From Proteobacteria bacterium UBA2363 (GTDB lineage Bacteria > Pseudomonadota > Gammaproteobacteria > Xanthomonadales > UBA2363), in contig DDTN01000010.1 in the NCBI GenBank assembly GCA_002344355.1, positions 24,307-88,306 on the forward strand: a stretch of DNA of 64,000 nucleotides, read 5' to 3'. The notes below the pieces were generated by a model that ran no database searches, was not told where the DNA came from, and saw only the letters and a list, made by a program, of their open reading frames with translations. Position 1 is the first letter of the stretch, and each line of letters starts with the position of its first letter. Positions 27,645 through 38,914 of this stretch are shown one piece after another. The position numbers and the translations under genes were made by a program.

Positions 27645-27671
27645 GCGCCCGCGCCGCGAGGGCGCGGGCGC
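27645..27671 (+). terminator. GC hairpin after the DUF481 gene
   Basis: An 11-bp stem (GCGCCCGCGCC / GGCGCGGGCGC) with loop GCGAG, 8 nt after the stop. There is no T-run, so it is a weak intrinsic terminator or 3' stabiliser. Confidence 0.45.
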
Positions 27672-27773
27672 CGATCCGGATGCCGCGCGCGCCGCGCGTT
27701 GCCGCGCGGCCCGGGTCGGGTGACGGTCGGCGGGCACCGGCGCGGCCGGGCGGGCGGCCGCGGCAGTCGCCAC

Positions 27774-27779
27774 TAGAAT
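27774..27779 (+). promoter_or_regulatory. -10 hexamer TAGAAT of hemC
   Basis: Only 6 nt separate TAGAAT from the ATG at 27786, so transcription would begin at the start codon. There is no room for a Shine-Dalgarno. Confidence 0.5.
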
Positions 27780-27785
27780 GGCGCC

Positions 27786-28709
27786 ATGACCGTCGACCGA
27801 ACCGAGCTGCGCATCGCCACGCGCAAGAGCGCCCTGGCGCTGTGGCAGGCCGAACACGTCGCCGCCCGCCTGCGCGCCGCGCATCCCGGCCTGGCGGTGG
27901 TCCTGGTGCCGATGAGCACCCGCGGCGACGAGCTGCTCGACCGGCCGCTGGCGCAGGTCGGCGGCAAGGGCCTGTTCCTCAAGGAACTCGAGCACGCCCT
28001 GCTCGAGGACCGCGCCGACCTCGCCGTGCACTCGCTCAAGGACGTGCCGGCGCGGCTGGAACCGGGCTTCGCCCTCGGCGCCATCCTGGCCCGCGCCGAT
28101 GCCGCCGACGCCCTGGTCAGCAACCGTCACGACAGCCTGGACGCGTTGCCGCACGGCGCCCGCGTCGGCAGCTCCTCGCTGCGCCGCCAGGCCCTGCTGC
28201 GCGCACGTCGCCCGGACCTGGTGCTGCTCGACCTGCGCGGCAACGTCAACACCCGGCTGGCGCGGCTGGACGCCGGCGAGCACGATGCCATCGTGCTGGC
28301 CTGCGCGGGCCTGCAGCGGCTGGGCCTGGGCGGGCGCATCCGCGAGCGGCTCACGCCGCCCGACTGGCTGCCCGGCGTCGGCCAGGGCGCGATCGCCATC
28401 GAGCTGCGCGAGGGCGACGACGCCACCGCGGCCCTGCTGGCGCCCCTGCACGATGCCGACACCGCCCTGTGTTGCGGTGCCGAGCGCGCGCTCAACCGCA
28501 TCCTGGCCGGCGACTGCACGGTGCCGATCGGCGCCTACGCGCAGCGCGCCGATGGCCGGATGCGCCTGCACGGCATGGTCGGCGACGCCGCCGGCGGCCG
28601 GGTCCTGCGCGGCCACGCCGAAGGCGCCGCCGACGCCGCCGAGGCGCTCGCCGCCGAAGTCGCCGAGCAACTCCTGGCCCAGGGCGCCGGCCGCCTGCTC
28701 GGCCACTGA
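27786..28709 (+). CDS. hemC: Hydroxymethylbilane synthase (porphobilinogen deaminase)
   Basis: A 307-residue heme-pathway enzyme that joins four porphobilinogens into hydroxymethylbilane in the cytoplasm. Signatures are RIATRKSALALWQAEHVA at the N-terminus, GGKGLFLKELE, DLAVHSLKDVP (active-site Asp region), RVGSSSLRRQALLRARRPDL and the dipyrromethane-cofactor cysteine Cys244 in AGDCTVPIG. The length is standard. The start is fixed by a -10 box 6 nt upstream. hemD, often next to hemC, is absent here; the gene converges on algR/algZ. Confidence 0.97.
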   Translation: MTVDRTELRIATRKSALALWQAEHVAARLRAAHPGLAVVLVPMSTRGDELLDRPLAQVGGKGLFLKELEHALLEDRADLAVHSLKDVPARLEPGFALGAILARADAADALVSNRHDSLDALPHGARVGSSSLRRQALLRARRPDLVLLDLRGNVNTRLARLDAGEHDAIVLACAGLQRLGLGGRIRERLTPPDWLPGVGQGAIAIELREGDDATAALLAPLHDADTALCCGAERALNRILAGDCTVPIGAYAQRADGRMRLHGMVGDAAGGRVLRGHAEGAADAAEALAAEVAEQLLAQGAGRLLGH

Positions 28710-28788
28710 ACGCGACGCACCGGGGTCAGGCGCCCGATCTCCGGGGCTGTCTGCCTGCTGCGGCCGTGCTCCGCTCGCTGAACTCCCT

Positions 28789-28821
28789 GCTCCCGAGTCC
28801 CGAGTCCCGGCTCCCGATCCC
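28789..28821 (-). repeat. Heptamer repeats between hemC and algR
   Basis: On the minus strand the units read GGGATCGGGAGCCGGGACTC and then GGGACTC again. They belong to the same family as 21021-21124. The tract fills the convergent intergenic region up to the algR stop. Confidence 0.7.
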
Positions 28822-29556
28822 TCAGCCCCCCCGCCCCTGCAGCCAGGCGCGCACCGCCGGCAGGTTGCGGCGGCTGACGTCGAGGGTCTGCGCCAGGCCG
28901 TCGACGCGCGCTCGCTCGCTGCCGTCCGGCTGCCGGACCAGGCCGGCCAGGTGCCGGGCGGCGACCAGGCAATTGCGATGGATGCGCACGAAGCGCTCGC
29001 CGAACTCGCGCTCGATCGCCGCCAGGGATTCCTCGACCAGGTGCTCGCCGTCGCCGGTGACCAGGCACACGTACTTGTCCTCGGCGCGCAGCGCCAGCAC
29101 CGACTCCACCGGCACCCGCAGCATGGCGCCGGCGCGGCGGACGCTGAAATGGCGCCGCGCGGTCGCCTCGGTACGGGGCCGCTGCCGCCGCACCCGTTCG
29201 ATCGCCTGCTCCAGCCGCTCGCGCCGGACCGGCTTCAGCAGGTAGTCGACGGCGCCGGTCTCGAAGGCGTCCAGGGCGCGGTCGTCGCAGGCGGTCAGGA
29301 ACACCACGGCCGGCGCCTGCGCCTGCGCGGCCAGCCGCTGCGCCGTCGCCATGCCGTCCAGGCCGGGCATCCGGATGTCGAGCAGGACCAGGTCGACGCC
29401 GCCGTCGCCGCAGCGGGCGAGCGCGGCCTCGCCATTGTCCGCCTCGCCGGCGAGCTCGACGCCGGCGCAGCTCGCGAGCAGGCCGCGCAGGCGCTGGCGC
29501 GCGGCCGGCTCATCGTCGACCACCAGCACCCTCAGCACCGGCCCGGCGGCGCTCAT
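28822..29556 (-). CDS. algR: LytTR-type response regulator (AlgR-like)
   Basis: A 244-residue regulator. The receiver domain has DDEP near residues 14-17, phosphoacceptor Asp60 in LVLLDIRMPGLDG, and the conserved Lys in YLLKPVRRE. A LytTR DNA-binding domain (about 140-240) contains VLALRAEDKYVCLVTGDGEHLVEESLAAIEREFGERFVRIHRNCLVA. In Pseudomonas AlgR controls alginate, type IV pili and virulence; here the regulon is unknown. The start overlaps the kinase stop (ATGA). Confidence 0.9.
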   Translation of the reverse strand: MSAAGPVLRVLVVDDEPAARQRLRGLLASCAGVELAGEADNGEAALARCGDGGVDLVLLDIRMPGLDGMATAQRLAAQAQAPAVVFLTACDDRALDAFETGAVDYLLKPVRRERLEQAIERVRRQRPRTEATARRHFSVRRAGAMLRVPVESVLALRAEDKYVCLVTGDGEHLVEESLAAIEREFGERFVRIHRNCLVAARHLAGLVRQPDGSERARVDGLAQTLDVSRRNLPAVRAWLQGRGG

Positions 29557-30590
29557 GGCCGGCGCCCCGGAACCGGCAGCCACAGGGTCACCGTGTAGTG
29601 GCCGTCGCTGCCATCCAGCGACAGCCGCGCGCCGGCGCCCAGGGCGTGGCGCAGGCGATGCCGGATGTTGTCCTGGGTGCGGCCGGGGCGGCTGGCGGCG
29701 ACCGGTGCGGCGAGCGGGTTGCGGACGCGGACGGTCACGCCGGTACCCTCGCGACGGGCCTGCAGGGACACGGTGCCGCCGGCCGGCAGGCGGGCGATGC
29801 CATGCAGCACGGCGTTCTCGACCAGCGGCTGCAGGGTGAGCGTGGGCAGGCCCATGTCCAGCGGCAGGTCGTCTGCGACCTGCCAGTCGACGCGCAGGCG
29901 ATCGCCCAGACGCAGCTGCTCGATCGCCAGGTAGCGGCGCGCCAGGTCCAGCTCCTCGCGCAGCCGGGTACGGCCGCCTTCGCGGGCCAGGGCGGCACGC
30001 AGCAGGTCGGCGAGGTCGAGCACGGCCTCCTCGGCCTGGGCCGGCGCCGACTGGATCAGGCCGCTGACCGTGTTCAGCGTGTTGAACAGGAAATGCGGCT
30101 GGATGCGCGCCTGCAGCGCATCGAAGCGTGCCCGCGCCTGCGCCTGCACGGCCTGGCGCCAGCGTTCCTGCAACAGCACGTAGCGCAGGGTGAGGGCGCC
30201 GAAGATGGCCGCCAGCATGCCGGTGGAGCCGACGAAGCGGCCGGTGCCCGCCGGTCCGGTGATGCCGAGGTCGAGCTGGTGGTCGAGCCAGCGCACCACC
30301 AGGGCGCCGGCCAGCGCCAGCAGCACCACCATGGCCAGCGCCAGCGGCGCGCCGCTGGCGGCCGGCAGGCGGTTGAGGTGCGGTCCGAGCAGGCACAGGG
30401 CGGTGCAGGCCAGCAGGGTCAGCCACAGCGCGAACAGGCTGGCCAGGCCGAAGCCTGCGACATCGAAGGCCGCCGGTGAGGGCATCAACCACGCCGCCAG
30501 CACCACGCACTCGGCGACCAGGAAGGCCGCGAACAGCATGGGTGCGCGGCAGAAGTCGGGCAGCCAGGGTTCGCCGTTGCGGATCGCCAT
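29553..30590 (-). CDS. algZ: LytS/YehU-type sensor histidine kinase (AlgZ/FimS-like)
   Basis: A 345-residue kinase. About four transmembrane helices lie in residues 15-140. A His_kinase domain follows with the phosphoacceptor region ARIQPHFLFNTLNTVSGLI (His166) and an ATPase domain with LTLQPLVENAVLHGIARL. G-box-like residues are less orthodox, as in the LytS family. It is paired with the LytTR regulator through an ATGA overlap. In Pseudomonas the algZ-algR genes are followed by hemC in the same direction; here hemC lies on the opposite strand. The start at 30590 is supported by TACACT 6 nt upstream. Confidence 0.9.
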   Translation of the reverse strand: MAIRNGEPWLPDFCRAPMLFAAFLVAECVVLAAWLMPSPAAFDVAGFGLASLFALWLTLLACTALCLLGPHLNRLPAASGAPLALAMVVLLALAGALVVRWLDHQLDLGITGPAGTGRFVGSTGMLAAIFGALTLRYVLLQERWRQAVQAQARARFDALQARIQPHFLFNTLNTVSGLIQSAPAQAEEAVLDLADLLRAALAREGGRTRLREELDLARRYLAIEQLRLGDRLRVDWQVADDLPLDMGLPTLTLQPLVENAVLHGIARLPAGGTVSLQARREGTGVTVRVRNPLAAPVAASRPGRTQDNIRHRLRHALGAGARLSLDGSDGHYTVTLWLPVPGRRP

Positions 30591-30596
30591 GCCGGC

Positions 30597-30602
30597 AGTG
30601 TA
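30597..30602 (-). promoter_or_regulatory. -10 hexamer TACACT of algZ
   Basis: On the minus strand TACACT is followed by GCCGGC and then the ATG (6-nt gap), predicting a leaderless algZR transcript. Confidence 0.45.
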
Positions 30603-30684
30603 AGCCGGCGCGCCCGGCCCCGGACACGCGCCCGGCCGGCGGGCGCCCCCCGGGACGGGCGCCGGTCGGACCGGACAGCGCGCT

Positions 30685-31368
30685 TCAGGCGATCGCCGCC
30701 AGGCGCGCGCCCAGCCAGCGGCGCAGGTCCAGGATCTGCTCCATGCACACGCTGTGCTGCATCCGGTAGGTGTGCCACTGCACCGGCTGGCCCCAGCCGG
30801 CGAGGGTCGCCCGGGCATGCTCGCCCAGGGCCAGCGGCACCACCGGATCCTGCTCGCCGTGCATCAGCAGCACCGGCGTTGCGCTGTTGGCGGGCGCGCG
30901 GGCATCGGCCAGCGCCTGCGCCATTGGCAGGTAGCAGGACAGGCCGATGATGCCGGCCAGCGGCGCGCCATGGCGCAGGCCGGCCTGCAGGGCGACCACG
31001 CCGCCCTGCGAGAAGCCGGCCAGGAACAGGCGGCCGGGCGCGATGCCCCGGCGCACCTGGTCGGCGAGCAGGGCCTCGACCTGGGCCACCGAGGCCGTCA
31101 GTCCCGCGTCGTCGGCGCGCTGGTCCAGGCTCATCGCCTTGATGTCGTACCAGGCCCGCATCGGCATGCCCATGTTGATGGTGACCGGGCGCACCGGCGC
31201 GTGCGGGAACACGAAGCGCAGCGCCGGCCAGGCCGGGTCGACCAGTTCCGGGACGATCGGCTCGAAATCGTGGCCGTCGGCGCCCAGGCCGTGCAGCCAG
31301 ACGATCGCGGCAGCGGGCGAAGGTCCGGTCTCGCGGACGACGCAGGGCAGAAGCTCGGGCTGGCTCAT
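30685..31368 (-). CDS. Phospholipase/carboxylesterase family alpha/beta hydrolase
   Basis: A 227-residue cytoplasmic serine hydrolase. It has the catalytic triad Ser120 in LAGFSQGGVV, Asp in MHGEQDPVVP and His in YRMQHSVCMEQI, with the oxyanion region WLHGLGADGHDF near residue 25. Family members hydrolyse short acyl esters or act as acyl-protein thioesterases. It is monocistronic; TACACT on the minus strand (31396-31401) is a likely -10 with a 27-nt leader. The physiological substrate is not evident. Confidence 0.93.
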   Translation of the reverse strand: MSQPELLPCVVRETGPSPAAAIVWLHGLGADGHDFEPIVPELVDPAWPALRFVFPHAPVRPVTINMGMPMRAWYDIKAMSLDQRADDAGLTASVAQVEALLADQVRRGIAPGRLFLAGFSQGGVVALQAGLRHGAPLAGIIGLSCYLPMAQALADARAPANSATPVLLMHGEQDPVVPLALGEHARATLAGWGQPVQWHTYRMQHSVCMEQILDLRRWLGARLAAIA

Positions 31369-31484
31369 GGGGATCGCGATGGATGCGGGCGCGGCAGTGT
31401 AGCGCCGCGCGGCGTCGCGTCCGCCCGCGGGGCGGACGGTGGCCGGCCCGCCCGGGCAGCGCGATCGTCGTCGTGAGGCCGGGT

Positions 31485-31880
31485 TCAGCGCCGCCGGATC
31501 AGACCCGGGGTGATCGCGTCGTGCGCCGTGAGCGTGGCGTCGCAGGGTTGTGTGCTGCGACCGTCGGCGAAGCGGATCCGGAAATCCGCCACCGCCTGGT
31601 CGCGGTAGGCCGGATGCTTGCGAAGCCCGGCCCGGTCCAGTCCGCTGGCGGCGATCAGGCGGGCCTCGGCTCCGGCATCCACCTGCAGGTCCGGGCAGGA
31701 CAGGCGCACGGTGTCGACGGTGGCGAGCGCGGCGGCCGCCGCGCGGACGCGCGCTTCCCCGGGCCGGCCCTCGTGGGCGGCGGCCGCGCCGGCGAGGGCT
31801 GCCGACAGCGCGAGCAGGGCCAGCAACCAGGGCTGCCGCGGGGCCCTCTTGTGCGGGTGGAATCCGGATCGTTGCGGCAT
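31485..31880 (-). CDS. Secreted protein of unknown function, paralogue A
   Basis: A 131-residue protein, not recognised as a known family. The start at ATG 31880 gives a basic N-region followed by a hydrophobic signal segment (LLALLALSAALAGAAAA). The mature part has VRLSCPDLQVDAGAEARLIA, GLRKHPAYRDQAVADFRIRF, a Cys-Asp pair in TQPCDATLTAHDAITPGL and a basic end. The next gene upstream is clearly its paralogue, with both cysteines and the YRDQA motif kept. The two cysteines may form a disulfide in the periplasm. High identity at matching positions in two tandem genes supports real coding sequence. Confidence 0.7.
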   Translation of the reverse strand: MPQRSGFHPHKRAPRQPWLLALLALSAALAGAAAAHEGRPGEARVRAAAAALATVDTVRLSCPDLQVDAGAEARLIAASGLDRAGLRKHPAYRDQAVADFRIRFADGRSTQPCDATLTAHDAITPGLIRRR

Positions 31881-31984
31881 GGTCGGTCTCCATCGACGTG
31901 GGGGGCGCAACAGGAACAGGTCCGGCGATCCGGTGCCAGCCCGCCGGGCCAGGCCGCGCCCCGCACCGACTGCCGGCGACGCGT

Positions 31985-32395
31985 TCAGCGCAGGCGCACC
32001 AGGTCAGGGGCGAGCGCCTCGTGCGTGGCGAGGGCGCTGTCGCAGGCCAGCCCGGTCCCCTGGTCGGCGGCGTAGGCCCGGATCCAGGCCTCGGCGGCGG
32101 CCTGGTCGCGATAGCCCTCGTGGCCGCGCAGGGCAGCGGCATCCAGGCCGGTGGAGGCGACCAGGCGCGCTTCGGCTCCCTCGTCGACCGCCAGCGCCGG
32201 ACAGTGCTCGCGCACCGCGTCGGCGGTCGCCAGGGCCGCGGCGACCGCCCAGAGGCGTTCCTCCCGGGCCGTGTCGTCCTCCGCAACGGCCGCGGTGCCG
32301 GTCGCCAGCGCCGCCAGCAGCGCGAGCGCGGGCCGCGCGCTCCGGCCCGTGCGGCCGCAGGTCGGGACGTCGGGAGGGCGGCGGGCGGTCTTCAT
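31985..32395 (-). CDS. Secreted protein of unknown function, paralogue B
   Basis: A 136-residue protein. The start at ATG 32395 is followed by a basic region and a hydrophobic segment (PALALLAALATGTAAVA). The mature region has VREHCPALAVDEGAEARLVA, LRGHEGYRDQAAAEAWIRAY, the Cys of GLACDSALATHEALAPDL, and a C-terminal VRLR. It matches paralogue A along the mature length, including CP, EGAEARL/AGAEARL, YRDQA and CD. The genes are 104 bp apart, in the same direction, and divergent from the Mrp operon. The family is unknown to me. A 12- to 14-residue N-terminal extension from an upstream start is possible. Confidence 0.7.
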   Translation of the reverse strand: MKTARRPPDVPTCGRTGRSARPALALLAALATGTAAVAEDDTAREERLWAVAAALATADAVREHCPALAVDEGAEARLVASTGLDAAALRGHEGYRDQAAAEAWIRAYAADQGTGLACDSALATHEALAPDLVRLR

Positions 32396-32606
32396 GCTCG
32401 GCCTCCGGGCCTTGCGCAAGGGAAGGGGGGTGAAGCGTACACGCCGGCGCCCACGGCCGCCGCAGGTCCGGCGAGCGGGACACCCGCTGCCACGGACCGC
32501 TCACGACCATGCGCTAAGATTCCCGGCCCGACGCCGTGCGACGCCGGCGCCGCGGGCGCGACGTGGCCGGTACAGGCCGCGGCGCCTGTGTCCCTCTCGC
32601 CCAAGG

Positions 32607-35392
<2,786 letters not shown>

Positions 35393-35393
<1 letters not shown>

Positions 35394-35743
35394 TGGAACT
35401 CGCCCTCGCCAGCGCCATCGGCGTGCTCACCGCCGCCGGCACCTACCTGCTGCTGCGGGCGCGCAGCTTCGACGTGATCCTCGGGCTCACCCTGCTGTCC
35501 TACGCCACCAACCTGCTGATCTTCAGCGCCGGCCGGCTGGTGGTGGGCAAGCCGCCGGTGCTGCAGCCGGGCCTCGACCCGACCCTGGCCAACCATGCCG
35601 ACCCGCTGCCGCAGGCCCTGGTGCTGACCGCCATCGTCATCGCCTTCGCGATGACGGCGGTGACCATCGTGGTCGCGGTCCGGGCACGCGCCGACAACCG
35701 CGACGACCATGTCGACGCGCCGGCCCCGGAGGACAGCCCGTGA
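35393..35743 (+). CDS. mrpC: Mrp antiporter subunit C
   Basis: A 116-residue, three-helix protein related to NuoK. Signatures are TYLLLRARSFDVILGLTLLSYATNLLIFSAGRL and the third helix ALVLTAIVIAFAMTAVTIVV. It shares one base with the mrpA stop (TGATG), and its end overlaps the GTG of mrpD. The Asp/Glu-rich tail is short and cytoplasmic. Confidence 0.93.
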
Positions 35744-37269
35744 GCCATCTGCCGGTGCTCGCCGTGCTGGTGCCCCTGGTCACCGGCGCCCTGGTCCTGC
35801 TGGCCGGCCGTCGCGGCCTGGCCCTGCAGCGGCTGCTGTCCTGGCTCGGCCTGGCCGCCCTGTTGCTGGTCGCCGGGCTGCTGGTTGTCGCCGCCGACCA
35901 GGGACCGGTGCTGGTCTACCTGCTGGGCGACTGGCCGGCGCGCCTGGGCATCGCCCTGATGGCCGACCGCCTGGGCGCGCTGATGGTGATGACCACCGCC
36001 CTGCTGGCGGTGCCCTGCCTGCTCTACGCCGGGTCCGGCTGGGACCGCCGCGCCCTGCATTTCCATGCCCTGTTCCAGCTCCAGCTCGCCGGTCTGAACG
36101 GCGCCTTCCTGACCGGCGACCTGTTCAACCTGTTCGTGTTCTTCGAGGTGCTGCTGATCGCCAGCTACGGCCTGCTGCTGAGCGGCGGCCGCGGTCCGCG
36201 CATGCGCGCCGGCCTGCACTACGTGGTGTTCAACATCACCGCCTCGACGCTGTTCCTGATCGCCCTGGGCCTTCTGTACGGCCTGCTGGGCACGCTCAAC
36301 ATGGCCGAGATGGCCCTGCGCGTGGCCAGCGCCGAGCCTGGCGATCTGCCGCTGATCCGCGCCGCCTCGGGCATCCTGCTGGTGGTGTTCTGCGCCAAGG
36401 CCGCCCTGCTGCCGCTCTACCTGTGGCTGCCGGAGACCTATGCGCGGGCGCCGGCGGCGGTGGCGGCGATGTTCACCATCATGACCAAGGTCGGCATCTA
36501 CGCGGTGCTGCGCGTCTACGCCCTGCTGTTCGGCGAGATCGCCGGTCCGCTGGCCGGCTGGGCCTGGGACTGGCTGCTGTGGACCGGCGCCGCCAGCCTG
36601 GCGCTGGCGACGCTCGGTGCCCTGGCCGCCGCCAGCCTGCGCGCCCTGGCCGCCTACCTGGTGGTCGCCTCGGCGGCGACCCTGTTCATCGCCTTCGCGC
36701 TGGCGCAGCCGGGGACGGTCGCCGCCGGCCTGTATTACCTGCCGCACAGCACCTTCGCGACCGCCGCGCTGTTCCTGCTCATCGACCTGGTGCGGCGCCG
36801 CCGCGGGACGGCCCAGGATCGCCTGCAGCGCCTGGCGCCGCTGTCCCAGCGGGCCCTGCTCGGTGCCCTGTTCATTGTCGCCGCGGTGCTGGTCTCCGGG
36901 CTGCCGCCGCTGTCCGGCTTCATCGGCAAGTTCCTGCTGATGGCGGCGGTGCCCGAGGGCGCCGCCACCGGCTGGCTGTGGGGCCTGCTGCTGGTCACCG
37001 GCCTGATGGTGATCGTCGCCCTGGCGCGCGCCGGCAGCCAGGTGTTCTGGCGCGCCGAGCCGGTCGCCGGGCCGGCCTCGGCGGCGCCGCCGCACCGCCT
37101 GCAGCTGACCGCCATCGGCGTGCTGCTGGCCTACGGCGTGGCCATGACGGTCTTCGCCGATCCCATGCTGCGCTACGCCCGGGCCGCCGCCGAGCAGGTG
37201 CTGGACCCGGCCGCCTACATCGACCAGGTGCGCGCCACCGCGCCCGGACTGAGGGCCCCGTCGCCATGA
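35740..37269 (+). CDS. mrpD: Mrp antiporter subunit D
   Basis: A 509-residue, roughly 14-helix protein related to NuoM/NuoN. Conserved parts are LTGDLFNLFVFFEVLLIASYGLLL, FCAKAALLPLYLWLPETYARAPAAVAAMFTIMTKVGIYAVLR and SGLPPLSGFIGKFLL. These hold the Glu and Lys residues of the proton path. The start is GTG at 35740, overlapping the mrpC stop (GTGA). The end overlaps the mrpE start (ATGA). Confidence 0.95.
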   Translation: MSHLPVLAVLVPLVTGALVLLAGRRGLALQRLLSWLGLAALLLVAGLLVVAADQGPVLVYLLGDWPARLGIALMADRLGALMVMTTALLAVPCLLYAGSGWDRRALHFHALFQLQLAGLNGAFLTGDLFNLFVFFEVLLIASYGLLLSGGRGPRMRAGLHYVVFNITASTLFLIALGLLYGLLGTLNMAEMALRVASAEPGDLPLIRAASGILLVVFCAKAALLPLYLWLPETYARAPAAVAAMFTIMTKVGIYAVLRVYALLFGEIAGPLAGWAWDWLLWTGAASLALATLGALAAASLRALAAYLVVASAATLFIAFALAQPGTVAAGLYYLPHSTFATAALFLLIDLVRRRRGTAQDRLQRLAPLSQRALLGALFIVAAVLVSGLPPLSGFIGKFLLMAAVPEGAATGWLWGLLLVTGLMVIVALARAGSQVFWRAEPVAGPASAAPPHRLQLTAIGVLLAYGVAMTVFADPMLRYARAAAEQVLDPAAYIDQVRATAPGLRAPSP

Positions 37270-37751
37270 AGCGTCTGCTGCCGTCCCTGCCGTTGAGCGT
37301 CGCGGTGTTCGTGCTGTGGCTGCTGCTGGTCGCCGACTTCGGCATCGGCCAGATGCTGCTGGCGCTGGTCCTGGCGGTCGCGCTGCCGCTGGCGGCCAGC
37401 CTGCTGGGGCCGGAGCCGGCGCGCTTCGGGCGCGCCCGGGTCGCGCTGCGCCTGCTGCCGGTGGTGCTGTGGGACATGGTGCTGTCCAACATCGAGGTGG
37501 CGCGCCGCATCCTCGGGCCCGAGAAGGCGCTCAAGCCGGCCTTCCTGTGGCTGCCGCTGGACATCACCAGCATCCACGGCATCACCGCGCTGGCCAGCAT
37601 CATCACGCTGACCCCCGGCACCCTGTCGGCCGAACTGACCGAGGATCGCCGGCACCTGCTGGTGCACTGCTTCAACCTGGACGACCCCGAGCGCCAGGTG
37701 GCGACCATCAAGGCCCGCTACGAGGCGCCGCTGAAGGAGATCTTCCCGTGA
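37266..37751 (+). CDS. mrpE: Mrp antiporter subunit E
   Basis: A 161-residue protein with two N-terminal helices (about residues 10-48) and a soluble C-terminal part. The family signature is LWLPLDITSIHGITALASIITLTPGTLSAELTEDRRHLLVHCFN. It is needed for assembly of the hetero-oligomeric Mrp complex. It is coupled on both sides by four-base overlaps. Confidence 0.94.
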   Translation: MKRLLPSLPLSVAVFVLWLLLVADFGIGQMLLALVLAVALPLAASLLGPEPARFGRARVALRLLPVVLWDMVLSNIEVARRILGPEKALKPAFLWLPLDITSIHGITALASIITLTPGTLSAELTEDRRHLLVHCFNLDDPERQVATIKARYEAPLKEIFP

Positions 37752-38017
37752 TCCACTCCGTCGTCGTCGCCGCCCTGGGCGTGGTCGGCGTGGCCATGCT
37801 GCTGTGCCTGTGGCGGCTGCTGCGCGGGCCGACCGTGGCCGACCGCATCCTCGCCCTGGACACCCTGTACATCAACACCATCGCCATGCTCATGCTGTTC
37901 GGCATGTACCTGCGCTCGGCGATCTTCTTCGAGGTCGCGCTGATCATCGCCATGCTCGGTTTCGTCGGCACCGTGGTGCTGTGCAAGTACCTCATCCGCG
38001 GGGACATCGTCGAATGA
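37748..38017 (+). CDS. mrpF: Mrp antiporter subunit F
   Basis: An 89-residue, three-helix protein. The motif LLRGPTVADRILALDTLYIN holds the conserved RGPTxxDR that is essential in MrpF. The start GTG at 37748 overlaps the mrpE stop, and the end overlaps the mrpG start. Confidence 0.93.
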   Translation: MIHSVVVAALGVVGVAMLLCLWRLLRGPTVADRILALDTLYINTIAMLMLFGMYLRSAIFFEVALIIAMLGFVGTVVLCKYLIRGDIVE

Positions 38018-38379
38018 GCGCGATCGCGGCCTGGGTGGTGGTGGCGCTGGTCGTGGTCGGCGCCTTCTTCGTGTTCGTCGGCTCGTTCGGCCTGGCCAAG
38101 CTGTCGGAGTTCCTCAAGCGCCTGCACGGCCCGACCAAGTCCAGCACCCTGGGCGTCGGCTGCATCCTGATCGCCTCGATCGTGCACCACGCCCTGCTCG
38201 ACCAGGGCCTGGGCCTGCGCGAGCTGCTGATCACCGTGTTCCTGTTCATCACCGCGCCGATCAGCGCGCACCTGATGGCCAAGGCGGCGATGGCCGCCGA
38301 TCCCGTGCTGCGCCCGAAACCGCCCGCCGGTCGCGGCGGCGCCAGCGAGCCGGCACCGGAGCGCGACCGCGGGACGTGA
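38014..38379 (+). CDS. mrpG: Mrp antiporter subunit G
   Basis: A 121-residue, three-helix protein, last in the operon. Family features are GSFGLAKLSEFLKRLHGPTKSSTLGVGCILIAS and VFLFITAPISAHLMAKAA. A Pro/Arg-rich C-terminal tail extends about 20 residues past the last helix. The operon ends here, followed 36 bp later by a palindrome-ended repeat that could terminate transcription. Confidence 0.93.
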   Translation: MSAIAAWVVVALVVVGAFFVFVGSFGLAKLSEFLKRLHGPTKSSTLGVGCILIASIVHHALLDQGLGLRELLITVFLFITAPISAHLMAKAAMAADPVLRPKPPAGRGGASEPAPERDRGT

Positions 38380-38415
38380 GCGCCCGGCGTCCAGGGAGCG
38401 GTTGAAGGACGGCCT

Positions 38416-38566
38416 GCCAGCAGGCTGTTGAAGAACAGCCTGCTGGCAGCGGCCATGGATGGCCGCTCGGCGAAGCAAGTGCGTAAGCAGTTGATTCGAC
38501 GGGAGCGCGTCCGGACCTGCGCCGGACGGGCGACTTGAAAAACGACCAGGACGGTCGTTTTTCGAC
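38416..38566 (-). repeat. Palindrome-ended repeat element, copy A
   Basis: An element of about 150 bp with a 14-bp hairpin at the left end (38416-38447, GCCAGCAGGCTGTT / AACAGCCTGCTGGC) and a 10-bp hairpin at the right end (38538-38562, AAAAACGACC / GGTCGTTTTT). The core between them is almost identical, in inverted orientation, to 54020-54103. Both copies sit directly behind gene ends. The right hairpin with its A and T runs could act as a bidirectional terminator between mrpG and the DUF1820 gene. Confidence 0.85.
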
Positions 38567-38572
38567 AAGCTG

Positions 38573-38908
38573 CTAGGCGCCGCCCGGCCGGTTGCCGGGC
38601 AGCGGCAGCGGGATCACCTTCTCGCCGGTGGCGGCGTCGCGGATCCGGCAGGTGCCGCGCCGCTCGACCTCCTCGACCCGCACCACGGCGTGCATCGGCA
38701 GGTGCAGGCGGCGGGTGCCGCCGAACTCCTCGCGCAGCCGCTCCTCGGTGGGATCGACCACCAGGCCCTCGCCGGCCGGCGCGAACTCCAGCCCGGCGAC
38801 CTCGACGAAGCCCCACAGGCCGCTGCTGGCCACCTCGCGGGCGTACAGCTCGATGCTCTTGCCCTGGGAAAGAAAGGTAATCTTGTACAGCACGGGTCGG
38901 GAGGTCAT
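38573..38908 (-). CDS. DUF1820 family protein
   Basis: A 111-residue soluble protein. The start RPVLYKITFLSQGKSIELYAREVASSGLWGFVEVAGLEF is typical of DUF1820, found widely in gammaproteobacteria with unknown function. ATG 38908 is preferred; a second in-frame ATG lies six codons upstream. The stop (TAG on the minus strand, 38573-38575) lies just next to repeat copy A. It is divergent from the propeller lipoprotein with almost no gap, so the promoters overlap. Confidence 0.85.
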   Translation of the reverse strand: MTSRPVLYKITFLSQGKSIELYAREVASSGLWGFVEVAGLEFAPAGEGLVVDPTEERLREEFGGTRRLHLPMHAVVRVEEVERRGTCRIRDAATGEKVIPLPLPGNRPGGA

Positions 38909-38914
38909 GGGCGG

